From Monosporascus cannonballus (lineage: Eukaryota; Ascomycota; Sordariomycetes; Xylariales): a stretch of DNA of 64,000 nucleotides. The notes under the pieces were generated by a model. That model was not told where the DNA came from, ran no database searches, and saw only the letters and a program-made list of their open reading frames with translations. This document shows positions 32,662 through 47,001 of this stretch, one piece after another. A program made the translations under genes and the position numbers. Each line of letters starts with the position of its first letter. Within the stretch, counting starts at the first letter, position 1. Where the stretch lies: NCBI GenBank assembly GCA_004154925.1, contig QJNS01000006.1, forward strand, positions 62,001 to 126,000, read 5' to 3'.

Positions 32662-33946
32662 TAAACGGTTTTTTAATTCGGTACCGATAATTAAAAGTTA
32701 ATCGACAAATTCGAAAAAGTTCGTATTACGGGTATTTAATACGAATGTTCCGACATAATTGCGATCTGTCGTCGACTCGACGCCTTTCGCAAAGCCGAAT
32801 TCGCCCTTAATACGGTTATTATTAAAAAGTATCGTTTTTTTAATATATTAAAAATCGATTTCCGATTGTTTATTATAATTACGGAAATCTAATTTTAATA
32901 CTGTTTTATAAATTTATAAATTTAGGTCTTTTTTTATAAATATTACAATCTTTTTTATTATTTCGTAATTAATTTCCAAATAGGCGTAATTTTAAAGTAC
33001 CTCTATAAATAAAGCGACTTTCGAAAACCTGTATATTATTATGTTTTTCGTTTACAACTACTTTTCGCCAGTTTTTTAATATTGTGACGAAATTTTAATA
33101 CTTATTACTGACTCTAATTAAAAATTAATTTTATCCCGCAAAATTATCAACAAACTCAAATACGTTAATCGTTTTAAAAACGGCGCCTTATTTCCGACCA
33201 GAAACAAACTGTATTCCAGTTATTTAGGCCTTACTTTTTGTAAAAAATACAATGTTTTTAAGTTTTTTCCGGCTCTTACGCCTTATAAATTTAACAAATG
33301 CATTCGTTTTTTGTCGTGATATATTTTTCGCTCATTTTCCGATACTCCTATATTAATATTCCTTAATATACTTATTAAAGGCTGTTTAATACAAACTTTA
33401 ATAATTAAATATAAAATTTTGTTTTCGAAATAAACGTTCGATTTTTTTTATATCGCTTATCGATTTTCGACCGATATACGATAAGGTAATTACTTGTCCA
33501 AAGCTTAAAAGTAATTATGCAACTAAGTAATGTTTCGACGTTAATATTTTAATTTTGTAATTACTGGGCGACTAATTTCTAATCGGCCTGTTATTGTTTT
33601 ACGGTTTTTAGGTCGTTTTATTTTCTATATACATATTTAACTTTTTTTATAATATTAAAATATTTTAATTACGTATTCTAAATACCTTCGAGGTTTTTAC
33701 GTATTATATTCGGGAGGTTAGCTTTTTTTATTTCATTAAATATTTGCGTTTCTCCTAATTATCTTAATAACGGAAAATATCCTTTATGACTTGTTTTTCT
33801 TATGTTTTGTATTAGGTCTGATAACGTCGTTTAAACGTTACCTGGTTCCTGATTACATTATCGTTGTAATAAGGATATTGGGAATATATTATATATTCGT
33901 TAATATTTAGTAAAAAGAATTCTTTATACGCCTGAGAGCTTATTTA

Positions 33947-34096
33947 TGTCACGGCGCTGTACGTCTCTTGGGTTTCTGGAAGATATTCTGTTATTGCACG
34001 AGAAAGAAAGAAAAAAGCTATCTAGTAAGCCCATAACGCTTACATATATATAGCGAAACGGCGGATTAAATAAGCCGCTTTGTTAATGCCGTAATA
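33947..34096 (-). repeat. 3' LTR of element H
   Basis: 150 bp on the plus strand, TGTCACGGCGCTG...GCCGTAATA. It holds an A-rich run and a decayed inverted repeat GCGGATTAAATAAGCCGC. Confidence 0.9.
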
Positions 34097-37000
34097 ATAA
34101 CCTTCCTTTTTTAAAGCGATTATCCCTAATTGCACAAAAAAATAAAAAAAAAATATTTTTCCCGGATTTAAACCTTAATTAACTGGTGGCGTACTAAGTA
34201 TTGCAAAACGTCGTAACGTTAATATAACGTATACGCGATATAACCGAAATAGGGCTGCGTTAATAGCCGGATAACAGAATGCCGTATAAAAAATATATAA
34301 TACCAGTTTCGATACGGAATTAATAATATTATTATACGAAATATTATTAGCCTGACTAAATTTTGCCGTATATCCGTTTTTATTATTTTTGTAATATAAA
34401 TATTAGGTTTCCCCCCAGCTTTTATTTTTTATTTTTCCGTTATTTTTAAAACGTCCTTTTATTTTCCGTTTTATAATTCCTTTTCGTTACCGTAACGATA
34501 TTTTCCCGGCTTTCTATTATTTACGTAACGTCCGTGTACGTAAAACGGCCATATATAATTTATTTTAAATATGTTTTTTTTAATTATAATTCCGATATTA
34601 GAAAAATATCCTTTTTCCGTTAGTATTTTATATCGGCCGTAACGGCAAAATGCATATTTTATATTGAACGCCGAAAGGTATATTAATTAATAAATTATAC
34701 GCGTTATAATATTAATATCGCATTTACGAAATATTATTATTATATTAATATTTTGACGTATAGCCGGCGGAAAATGTCTAGGGCGATTTTTTAAATTTAG
34801 ATATTTTTTTTTATTAAGTAGATTTTTACTTCGACGTTAACCGCGACGATAATAACGAAACAATTTTTGATAACGACGGCGACGAGACGTATACGTACTT
34901 TAACGGTTTTCGTTAGGAATTTTGCCGGGCGGTACTCCAACTTTATATCGCTTTCGAGGCGGCCGAAAAGATTTATTGTATAGCCCTTAGTATAACGAGC
35001 GCAAAAAAAGGTTAATATTATTTCTTAATTATAATTACGCTTTTATTATTATATATAAAAGGATATAATCGATTATTTCGCGTAAGTTATCGTTCGGTAA
35101 GCTTTAATATAAATTTATAATTTCCGTTCCATAAGTAATACCGTTAATATATCGAAACGTATATTCCGTAATAACAAGATATTAATTTTGCACTAATAAG
35201 ATAACGTTTAAATTACCGCCTAAAAAAAAACGATAGAATATTACCTAATTACTGGTAACGAAAAATATTAATTATGAATATTAATTAAGCGCGTTTTCTG
35301 TAATAAAATATATATTATTATTTTTATAACCCTAGGTTCCGGTTAAGTAAATGTTAATATCGTAACGTTCTTTTTATATTTTAATAATTTTTAATTATTA
35401 TATTATTATAATAATGCCATATTTCCTTTTAAAATTAAGCTATTTTATATTACGTAATTATTATAATAACATATTATTATTTGGCCGCCGGTTTTTTTAT
35501 AATTCGGTTATTTATAACGTTAAAAAAATTAATATTTAATTTTGGTAATTTTAATATAATATAGGTTTTATCGTAATATTACCGCGGTGTTAATTTAATA
35601 AAATATTTTTTATATATATTTTATATTATTTTTCGTTATTATTTTAATAATACCCGGTATTAATCGGATAGCCCAGATTTATTAATGTTATTTTTGTAAA
35701 ATTTAGCTATAATAAAGTTATATCTTTTAAAATTTACAGGCGATTTCGAAATAAAACGGTATAATTACGGCTATTTATCCTTATATTAAAAGCCGTATTT
35801 AATATTTTTAAAATTTAAAATTTTTTCAAAATATTATTTAATATTTTTTATATCGTCCGTATTTATAACGATAGTGTTTTCGGCCCAAATATCTTATTTT
35901 TTATTTAATATTTTTTGCTTTAAAAGTTTTAATTTATAATATTAAATTAAGAAAATATAAAAAATTAAAAATAACTTATATTGTACCGGTAGCTTTACGG
36001 TTATAACGTAAAGGTATACCTTAGTAATAGTAAAAAGGCCTATTTATTTATTATTAAGTTTATCCTTAAGTTATCTTAATTTTATATAATATATATTAAC
36101 CCAAACCCGCTTTTTTTTCCAAACATACTAGCGTTATTACGGTATCGGTTAATTTATTCCCTATATCGGTTTTGCGTTTTTATTATTAATGTTTTAACCT
36201 TTTTTAAGATTTATTTTAATTTATCTGCGTAATTTGTCGTTTTGGTATACCTTTTTTATTATGTAAGTGTTTTGAGAATTTCGGAAAATTATTATAATTT
36301 TGTATTTATAATAAAGTAAAAACTATGATTAACAAAAAACGGCAAAACGTTAATAATTTCGGATATATAATTATTATTAATAAATTTAGCCAAAGAAAAT
36401 TAATTTATTTAGTTATCCTAATAAAACAAATTATAATCCCGTAAATATTACTTTATTATCATAATAACGATTTTCGTTTAATTATTAATTTAAAAATAAT
36501 AAGTTATTAAAACGTAAAACGTAATGTTTAAACGTTAAGTTAATTTTTTCCAAAAAATTAAAACAAATTATATATTATAATCCGATATAATTATGGCCGG
36601 GATGCCGTATAAGCGGTATATATTGGAAAAAAAAGCGTTAATAAGAGTAATTATAAATATATCCGTAACGGCAATAAAATGGTATATTTTCGTAAATTTA
36701 TTAATTATTACAAAAGAATATTCATAAATATGTCCGAATTTTTTATAAAAAGAAAAAGAATTAATGTAATTTACAGAAATATCGTTTTATGGGCGGAATA
36801 AACCGGGTAAGGGGTCGAAAAAGCCCGTCGGCGAAGTTTTAAACGTTTTAATATAACAGCAAAAATAATAACTTTATACAAACGTAATTATATCCTGTAA
36901 TAAATATAATTAATAATAATTCCGTTATAATAAATTATATATTTTAAAATGTTTTGGATATTCCGTAAGCGTTATATTATAATTGTAATATAATATCTGT

Positions 37001-40000
37001 AATTTTAAGGGTTTATTACTTAATATACATAATTTATTTTTAATATAAATACGTTTTTATATTACATTATAATCGGTTTTCGCAACTTTAAGCGCCTTAT
37101 AAATATTTAATTTAAACCGTTTATAAATTAGGTCCTTAAAAGCCGTTAAAATATTACTAGCTAATATAGATAACTTATAAGCGTTATCGATTAATGCGTT
37201 TATTGGCTAACTGGTATTTATAACGTATGCCTTAAAGGGGGTTTTTTATTATTCGAATAAAAATATCGTTTAATATCGATATGCCATTATATCGTTAATC
37301 GTATTATGGCAGTCCGTAAATTAAATGCCGGGTTAACGCGATAATACGTTCGGGATCGTAACTTTTTTTCCCGGTTTATAAATTATCTAAAACCGGAAAT
37401 CGTTAAAAAATTCGGACTAGCGAACCTGGCGTTAATTTAAAAGCTTTATAATAACGAAATATTATAAATTTTTATAACCAATAATAATCTATACGGGTTT
37501 TTCGGCCTTTTATAATTCCGAACCTTATTTTTCGAAAATTTTAACGATAATTAACAATTTTTTATCGTAAATTTCGTAATTATATTTTATTAAATTATGT
37601 TTTACTAAAAAAAGGCGATAAACCGTAAAACTTTTAACGTATTATATTACGAAAATACTTTTTCCAACGCTTAATTAAAAATGTTAATTTTTAAAATTAT
37701 CCTATGCCGAAAATCGTAATATAATAAAACCGGTATTATAAAAAAGCCATTTTTAAAGCATTAAAAGGCCGTTACGGCGTTTTCCGTTAAAAAGTTTATT
37801 TATTTCGCCTTATTTATTAAAGTAATTAAAGATTTTACGATTAACGAAAATTTTTTATAAATCGCCGGTAAAAATTTATAAAACTAAAAAAACGTTATAA
37901 TTTTTGTAATATTTCAAGGAGCTTTTATTATTAAAGAATTTTAATTTTTTCGAAGTCCACAATAATATTATCGGTAAAAATTATTAAGCTTAAATACTGT
38001 ATTTTCGTTATCTTAAATTCCTATTTTCGGATATTAATCGTTAATTTCGCGTTTATAAAGCGATAAATTCTTTTGCATATATAATTCTTTATATTTTATT
38101 TTATTTTTGTTATAAATTAAAATATTATTAAAATAAATTATAACGTATTTATTTAAACAATCAAATAACGTATAATTAATATAATATTAAAACGAATTCG
38201 GGGCGTTTATTATGCCAAAATTTATAATAAAATATTTAAATAATCCGAATCGGGTTATAAAAGTTATTTTTTATTTATTTCCAAAAATAATATATAAGTA
38301 ATTAAAAGCGGTAACGATATTAAGCTTTATAAATACCCGCATTAAGCAAAAGGCGTCCAAAGTTTCCCGGATTAAAGAAATAAAATAACGGTTTTTTACC
38401 GTAACATTATTAAGGCCGCGGTAATTAACGTAAATACGTATTTTATTTCCTAATTCTTTTGCGAACAAAATAAAGGTTATTATTAAAAAATTATTAAGGC
38501 GGATAAAACCTTTTTTCAAATAATTATCGATATATTTCCGTACCGCCAGCAGTTTATAAAGGGATATAATTTTCGTACGGTTATATAATAACGTTTAGCC
38601 TAGGAATAACTTAATCTTATAATCAAAAGGTCGGTATGGTAGTAAGAAGTTAACGTTATAAGGAATAAACGCCCTCGTTAAATCATAATACTTAGGTAAT
38701 AGCTTTTTTAAAATCTCGGTTATTATTGCCGGTAATTTGCCGTCAAAGTACTTTTGTATATTTTTTTCGGTTATACGGCGTAATTAAAACGCCTTAGTTA
38801 TCCAGTTATAAAAGGCCCGTAATCTAAGGGGAATAATATCCGGATCGATATTATCGTTTTAAATAAAAATGTTACGCAAAACCGCAATAAGCGTTAACGA
38901 CGTTATTTCGTTTACGGATAATAACTAAAAAGGTAAAATAATAATTTTACGCAATATGTTTATAAAGGAGAAAAATCTAATTAAGGGCATGGAATTTATT
39001 ATTACGTTTTTTATATAATAAAACGTTAAGAAATTAATAGTACGGAATAATCGTACTATTGCGGATACAATATTAAAGTAAAGCAAAAAGATTAAAAGGG
39101 TAAAGGGTAATTCGGCTAAGGGCGGGGAAACTAGAAACTTTAATACCGTTTTGTTATTTATATGCATTATTCCCGATATTTAATCGATTAACGGATTATG
39201 TTTTCGAAATTAAAATAATCCAAGGATAACGTTAAAATTATTTAAAAAATTATCGATAAAAAGTAAGGTTTTCCGTAACAGAACTTATGCGGAATCGTAC
39301 CGTACAGGCCGTTATAACCGAACCGGTTATAATTTTATTTATTAATCTAAATTAACGGGATTAAAGGATTAACTAATAAAGGATATTATTTTAACGCGTA
39401 AAATTGTTATTAATAAATTTTATAAGCAAATATCCGCAATTTATTATGGACCGTACTAGCAATACCGTACTATCGTTAAATTGCCAATAAAACGAAATGG
39501 AAAAAGATATATTAAGATATATAAAAGTATATATAAATTTAATTTATTATTATTTTAATAATTTAATGGGAATTTTTAATTATAATTTATTTTAGAAATT
39601 AAGCATTTTTTTATTATGCCGTACTAATATTTGGCTGCGGCGTTATAAGCGTTACGTTAATCGTTACAGGTCGTAGGCGCCGGTTAAGGTATATAAAGAA
39701 TATCTTTTTTTCCGTAATATATATAAAGATTTAACTTGCGCCGGCGTTATTTTTCCTTTTCGGTTAAAGAGGGGCGGGGCCCTGTAATTTTGGTTATTAC
39801 CGTATTTAATTGCATAAGTTCGGGCCCAAAAGGCGTTAGGGCGTTTGGTAAACGTTATAGTATCGTTTTATTAACGGTTTGGCTTTTGGCTATACGCTTA
39901 CGGAAAGTCCGATTTGCTATATTATTAGAAAGGTTTCTAAAAGGCCGTATTTACCCCTGATCGTCTTCGGGGGCAGGGCGTTATATTTGCGAAACGAAAA

Positions 40001-40185
40001 CTTCTTAAAATACCCCGTTAACTTTTTGTTATAATGTAATAACGCATAAGGCTGGCGGTTGCCAGTTTTAATTAACCAGGCGTATAAAATTGCCGATAAA
40101 GTCGGCGAATGTTATTAAGCTTTATTTTAGGGCTTAAAAGTTTTTATAAGATTAAGTTAATATATTAACAGTAATATAAATTTAA

Positions 40186-40619
40186 TGTTACGACCTGACA
40201 AGCCACGGCCTCCAGGAACAGTCGCAGCAGAGAAGGCCAAGAAAACTATGTGGATCAGGTTACGTAATGGATCACCAACTTACTGGTGGTGAACTAGTAA
40301 GCCGGATCACCAACTTATTGTTAGTGAGCCAGTAAGCCAGATCGCCAACTTATTGGTAATAAGCCAGTAAGCCGGATTATTAACTTATTGGTAATAATCT
40401 AGCTAACGGAATAAGGATATATACGTTTATTATTTCCATAATTTTGATAATACTAGCTTATAATATTTATTAATATTAATTATTTATAATAAGGTATTTC
40501 TGGTATTAAAAGACGTAATACGTTACTGTATTTATTATTTAGATTTTTACGATATTTTTGCTAACATAAACTTATCGACTTAAGGTTTAATAATTGGTTA
40601 AACCTTATAGTTCTTTATA
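40186..40619 (+). repeat. 5' LTR of element C with four 35-bp tandem units
   Basis: Starts TGTTACGACCTGACAAGCC and ends TCTTTATA. Units at 40269-40303, 40304-40338, 40339-40373 and about 40374-40407 share the pattern GGATCACCAACTTAYTGG followed by AGCCAGTAAGCC. A TATATA box at 40418-40423 lies about 35 bp before AGCTTATAAT (40455), the likely RNA start. Confidence 0.9.
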
Positions 40620-40689
40620 CGTTATAAAATTTTGTTTAATAATACCGTTAGATTTTGAACAATATTTAACATTGTTAAAATGCCGATTA

Positions 40690-43600
40690 ACGTTTAGGAA
40701 ACCCTTATTTAATAGTTTTAGGTTCGAATTCGGGAGCTGGAAAAAAAAGTTCGATAACTTAGAGTTACGTTATTTGCCTAATTTTTTTTGCCCGTATAAA
40801 ACCTAAAAAGCCGGAACTTTATGATAAAAAGGGTAACCCTTAAACCTTTTTAATTTAGGCATAAATTTATTTTTGTTTCCTAGATTTTAATAATTTAGCA
40901 AATATAATCCTAATAATGGGAGTATACTTAATAAGAAATGCGGTTAATTAGTTTAAACTTATTATGAAAAATTTCCTAAAACTAAGAAAAATAAATAAAA
41001 AAGATTTTATTAATAAGAATTTTTCCCTTTATACCAATTTCGAAAATAAGGTACGTAATAATTTCGGCAATCCGGATAAAAAACGATTTATGGCCTAATA
41101 ACTTTTGTAATTTAAATAAAAAGGACTTTATCTAAGTACGTCGTAACTTTTAAAAGTTTTGCGGCTAAAGCTGGATGGGAAAATAACGAAACCGACGTTT
41201 TTATCGATATAGTTTATAAAGGGTTAAAGGATAATATAAAGGATGAAATTATTCGGATTAAATATTTAATTGCTCTGGACCGGTATATCATAAAAGTAAT
41301 TAAAATTAATAATAAATAATTTGAAAAACGATAGGAAAAAAAAGGATAATACGTTTTACGTTCGGGATATAATAAGTTTAACCAGGGGAAAAAACGAAAC
41401 GAATTTTTTATTTTTTATAGAACGGCGTTAAGACTTATGGTATTTGGCGTTACCTATAGATAAGACCGGAGCCAGATTAAGTGTTTTAATTATGGCAAAA
41501 TAGGACATAAGACTTATAAATATAAAAAATTTAAAAAGTTACAAGAGGATATTTAGATCCTTACACGGGAGAGATAAACCAAAAATAATTAAAGAAACGA
41601 TAGCAAAATTATTAACATAATTTAAATTAAGTACGAATTAGGCTTACGATAAAAAGTTTAATAAGGATTATTACGATAAGAAATTCGACGAAAAATGCGA
41701 AAAACCAAAATATTGGCTTAATAAGTATTACGAATATAATAAAAAGTATTATAAGAATAGTTACGCGAATATTAGAATTAAATAAAAAAATTTATTCCGG
41801 AATATTTGATCGATACGGCAAAATGTACGCCATATATTATCGACGACGAAAATACCTTAATTATAAGGAATGGAAATAATATATTTATGTACGAATTATA
41901 CGTATATATTACGAAAGATTTGATTTTTTAAACCGAACCGGATATAATAAAAATAATAAATATTAATATTAATAGTTTCGAATTATAGTTTTAGGAAATG
42001 TCCAGTAATTACCCGAAGCAAAAAGTTAACCTAAAGGAAAATAATGCTTGCAGAAAAACCCTTTTTGTTATTATAAATAATATAAATATTAAATAGAAAA
42101 GGGATTAATCCGGCGTACGGTAAAAAACTATTATTAAAAAGTTATTGCGGATTTTTATTTTTAATTGGTATTTACTGCGGACCTTAAAAAAAAAAAGTTA
42201 GTAAGGAAAAAATACGTTAATTCATAGGAAGTCTTTGGAACGATAATTAAGATAGTATAAAATAAAATATAGTTGCGAATATAAAAAAATAATTTATTCG
42301 ATAAAAAAAAAATTGTAAAAAAACCAGAAATAATTAATACGGCTTAAAGGAATGGTACGCCGACAATAACGACAGATATAATAGTTAAACGCGTTAAACG
42401 AAAAAAATATAAATAAAGTTTAACAAATTTAAATAAGAATTAAAAAAAAGGTTATCTATAAAAAAGCTGCAAAATAACGAAACCTAGAGGAATTAAAGAG
42501 AACTTTTAAAAAAGGCGTTAAACGCGATAATAGGAAACGTTAATAATTTTATTATTTTGGATATACGAATTAGAATGTATTGGTATACCGTAATGGTAAA
42601 CTGCGGAGCTTTAGGTGGAAATTACATTATACCGGATATGGTTAATAAACTTAAATTATTATAGAAATACAAGTTAAAACCTTATATAACGACAAATACC
42701 GAAAATCAGAAATTCTCTTACGATAACGGAAAAATTATATACGACATTAATTATTTCGAGATTTTTGTTAAAGGATAATATTAAACGGTTAATTTCGATA
42801 TCGTTTTATTTAGGAATTATGATATGATCTTAAGATTATTATAAATACGTTAATACGGAGTGTTAATTAACGGTAAAACTAGTCAAATAAAATTTATTTT
42901 ACTTTTTATTAACAAACGAAAAAAAAGAAAATTAAAATCTTAATATTTAATCGACAATAACAATAAATCCAGGCATAAGGATACGACAAATACCTTATTA
43001 CCTAAAAAAACAAAATATAAAAAAGAAAACGGGTATTAAAAATAATACGACATATTGTTATTATTATTAAAGCGAAATTAAAGCAATTAAATAACGATTT
43101 AAAACAAAAAGTATAATAGCTCAAAAAATTAAAATTTTTAATTAACATGTTATTATAATACTATAAATACAAATAGCTTTTTAGAAAAAAGTTTGATATA
43201 AAATTATTAAAATATAACGAATAAAATTACAAAATAATTTTAAAAAAGGATTTTCGACAAGGTATTACCTTATTTATAACCTTAATAAAGACGAATTACG
43301 TATTTTAAGAAAATACCTGGAAAATCGGTTATAAAAAAATGGATTTAACTTTTGAAATTACCAGCAAAATATCCCAATATTTTTCGTACTTAAAAGAAAT
43401 AGAAAGCTACGACTTATAGTTAATTATCGATAATTAAATAATATTATTATTAAGAATTAAATATTATTAATCCTAATTATAAAAATAAAAAACCGATTTT
43501 ACGAAATTAATTAATTTATAATTTTTAATCTTAAAAATAAATATAATTTTATGAGGATCAAAAAAAGATTTAAATAAAAAAAACATTTACAACGAAATAT

Positions 43601-45960
43601 AAATTATTTAAATATTTGGTTATATTAATAGGACTTACGAATGCATTAGCGATTTTCCAGCAAATTGTTAATTACGTATGACGAAAATATCTCGATATTT
43701 TCGTCATTTGCTATTTCGACAATATTCTTATTTTTTCGGAAACGAAAAAAGCATACGCAAAATACGTTTATAAGGTTTTTCAAATTTTATAAAATGCAAA
43801 ATTATTTATTAACGTAAAAAGAAATTAATATCATATACAGAAAATTGAATATCTAAAACATATTATTATCCCAAAATATATCAAAATAAACCTTAAAAAA
43901 TCGTTATAGTTACAAAATAACAAACGTTAACGATAATTAAGGAGGTATAGGCATTTTTTGGATTTACTAATTATTATAGGAATTTTATTCGAAACTTTAA
44001 TAAAATAATTATATCCCTAACGAATTTTACGAAAAAAAAAAAGAATTTAAATAAACGCCAAATTCAGAAAAGATATTTCAAAATATTAAAGATATAATTA
44101 CCAGCAAACTAATATTAATTATATATAATCCAAACCGCCTTATTAAACTAAAAACCGATATTTCGGATTACATATTAAACATAATAATCGGATAACGAAA
44201 TAATTAAAGCAAATTATATCCTATTATATTTTTTTCGTATAAATTAAAAGGAGCTAAACTTAATTACGGTATTCCAAATAAGGAATTTATGGCCATTATT
44301 ATGGCATTTCAGGAATTTAAGCATTTTTTAAAAGGAAATTTGTACCAAATTAAAGTTTATACGGATTATTAAAATCTTACCCAATTTATTACGACCAGGG
44401 AATTTACAGGACGATAATTTCGTTATACGGAAAAATTAGCGAATTTCGATTTCGTTATTATCCATAAAAAAAATTAGAAAACGGCAGAACAAATACTTTA
44501 AGCAAATAACCAAACCTCGAAAAAGAATTGGTCAAAATTAGCCATATAATTTTTAATACCATTACAAAAAGGTATTTACGCTTACGACAAATTACATTAA
44601 TTCGGGCAATACCTTGCGATATATATCAGAAAATTTAACAACATAATAAGAGTTTTTTAAAAAGCCAAAAAACGGATAAAATATAAATTCCAAAAAATAT
44701 CAAAAAGTTTAATACAAAAAATATACGAATATCAATTACATGGATATTTAGGGACCCATAAAACCCTAAAGTAACTTTAACGTACATATCCCTTTTTTAA
44801 AATAAAATTAATAATATAAAGAATTATATAACAATACGATATTTACGCCAAAGTAAAGGCTCGACGACATAAACCATACGGAAAATTACAGCCATTATTA
44901 GTTACAAAATAACCATAATATTTAGTTATATTTGACTTTATTATTAAATTTCCTATGTTAAAAAATCCAGTTATAGGAATATATTATAACAGTATTTTCG
45001 TAATCGTTAATCGATTAACGAAAATTTCCTATTTTTTACCATATCATAAAAACACAAAAGTCGAACAACTGGCGTATATTTTTTTAAACATATTTTTAAC
45101 ATATATAAATTATTAATAAAAATCATATTAAAGAAAAGATTAATATTCGCATCAAAATTTTGGCAAAGCTTTATAACATAAATCGGCTTGAATTATAAAT
45201 TATTTAACGTATTTAAACCATAAATAAATAAATAAATAAAATAAATAAATTAAATTTTAAAACCTTATTTATAATATTATATTAATTATAAACAGAATAA
45301 TTAGGTTAAAAAATTATTAATCGCATAATTAACCTATAATACTAGTTATTAAAAAATATTAAAACCATATTTACGAACGCAAATTTTGGTTTTATTTCAA
45401 AACTTACAAAAAAGCGTACGACGATAATTTAATTAATATTAAAATAATCCTTACGTTAAAACAATTATAATAACTATACCAAGAAATAAAGATAAAATTA
45501 GAATTCGTACGGAATTAAATAAGCCAGTATTATAATTAAAAAAGGTTAAAACAATTAATTGTCGAAAAAGGGAAAATGGTTCTCCTCGTTATAAAAAATA
45601 TTTAAACAAAAAAACCTAATAAAAAACTCGATTTCAAATATATCGGCCTATATAAAATCGTTAAGAAAATCTCAGAAAACAATTATTAATTGGAACTTTT
45701 ACTAAAAATTAAAGTTTATCTCATTTTTATGTTTTTTTATTTGAATTAACAGTAAATATTATTAAAGTATATACGGCACAAAACGATATAGAAATAAAAA
45801 ACGAATAAATATACGAAATAAAGAAAATTCTCGATATACAAAAGCAAAACGGATTGATCTAATACCTAATTAAATGGAAAAAACATCCAGATTCCGAAAA
45901 TACCTAGAAATCCGCTAAAAATATTATTAGCGCCTAACGCCTATTAAAGAAGTTTCATAA
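40690..45960 (+). pseudogene. gag-pol remnant of element C
   Basis: Gag is at about 40690-41600. Its zinc knuckle near 41480-41523 reads KCFNYGKIGHKTYKY: first Cys and His kept, second and last Cys changed to Tyr. Protease is at about 42590-42820 and RT at about 43180-43860, with YFDD changed to YFDN at 43722-43733. RNase H is at about 44080-44420 and integrase at about 44460-45600. The chromodomain remnant is at about 45800-45960. Its damage is of the same kind as in B. The zinc-knuckle Cys/His pattern is the best preserved of the set. Confidence 0.8.
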
Positions 45961-46567
45961 GCAACGGCGGAATTACCCGAAATAATGGCATTCCAATTTA
46001 CGAAATCCAAAAAAAAACCCTTGGTCCACCGTATTCCAATTAATAACGTCCACTTTCGCTAAAGCTTAAATCTCGATTACGGATTCCAATTCCAATTACG
46101 CAAAATCGTTAAAATTATTTAAGGATTAAAGGGTATAATTAATAAATTTCGTACACTAAAATTAATAGTATTAACGTTAACGACATATGCAAAAAAAACG
46201 TATAAAAACTTTAAATGAAGATTTTTCGGCCGTTAGCTTTTTTTTTTAATTTTTTCGATTTTGCGATATAATAATTAATTATAAAAATAAGGATTCTTAT
46301 CTTATTATACGAACGACCGTAACGGACATATTCTTTATAACGAAAAACCTTATTTATTATTTAGCAATTAAGCTGCCGAACAAAACAAAAAAAATAAAGT
46401 ATTATGTTAAAACTTTCGATTTTAATTAAATTAATTAAGGCAAGTCGTTATTTGGATTTGCAAAAACGACATTTGGACATACCAAAAAATATATTAAAGG
46501 TATGGCGGAAAAACTTACCGGAAAAAATAAAAATCTTGAAAACAAAATTTTGGGAAAGGAGAAATCG
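45961..46567 (+). other. 3' untranslated region of element C
   Basis: Non-coding stretch between chromodomain and 3' LTR, with a purine-rich end. No gene is seen. Confidence 0.55.
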
Positions 46568-47001
46568 TGTTACGACCTAACAAACCACGGCCTCCAGGAA
46601 CGGTCGTAGCAGAAAAGGCCAAAAAAACTATGTGGATCAGGTTACGTAATAAATCACCAACTTATTGGTGGTAAGCCAGTAAGCCGGATCACTAACTTAT
46701 TGGTGGTAAGCCAGTGAGCCGGATTGCCAACTTACTGGTGGTAAGCCAGTAAGCCGGATTACCAACTTACTGGTAGTAATCCAGCTAACGGAATAAGGAT
46801 ATATACGTTTATTATTTCCATAATTTAGATAATATTAGCTTGCAATATTTATTAATATTAATCGTTTGTAATAAGGTATTTCCGGTATTAAGAGATGTAA
46901 TACGTTACAGTATTTATTGCTCAGATTCCTACGACATTCCTGTTAACATAAACCCGTCAACTTAAGGTTTAATAGTTGGTTGAACCTTATAGCTCGTCAC
47001 A
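46568..47001 (+). repeat. 3' LTR of element C with four 35-bp tandem units
   Basis: TGTTACGACCTAACAAACC...GCTCGTCACA. Tandem units at 46651-46685, 46686-46720, 46721-46755 and 46756-46790. It is equal in length to the 5' LTR, so the four units were present when C inserted. Confidence 0.9.

Larger units (their letters stand above)
31633..33946 (-). other. 3' region of element I, with two balanced-composition islands
   Basis: After the integrase C-terminus (upper end) this 2.3-kb stretch has no frame I can assign. It is unusually long for a 3' untranslated region. Two islands of near-normal composition stand out (31905-32100 and 32527-32661, listed separately). Short plus-strand readings at 32700-32870 look superficially coding but match nothing I know. 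Confidence 0.45.
40186..47001 (+). mobile_element. Chromovirus element C, nested in gag of H
   Basis: LTRs at 40186-40619 and 46568-47001, both 434 bp, giving 6816 bp in total. Immediate flanks are TTTAA (left) and TTAAA (right): TTAA is shared, but a perfect 5-bp duplication cannot be shown in this low-complexity target. A polypurine-like run AAGGAGAAATCG precedes the 3' LTR. Confidence 0.9.

Noticed and set aside
40269..40407. CRISPR-like array (four 35-bp units)
   Set aside because: Units are contiguous without spacers, occur in both LTRs of C, and the genome is eukaryotic.
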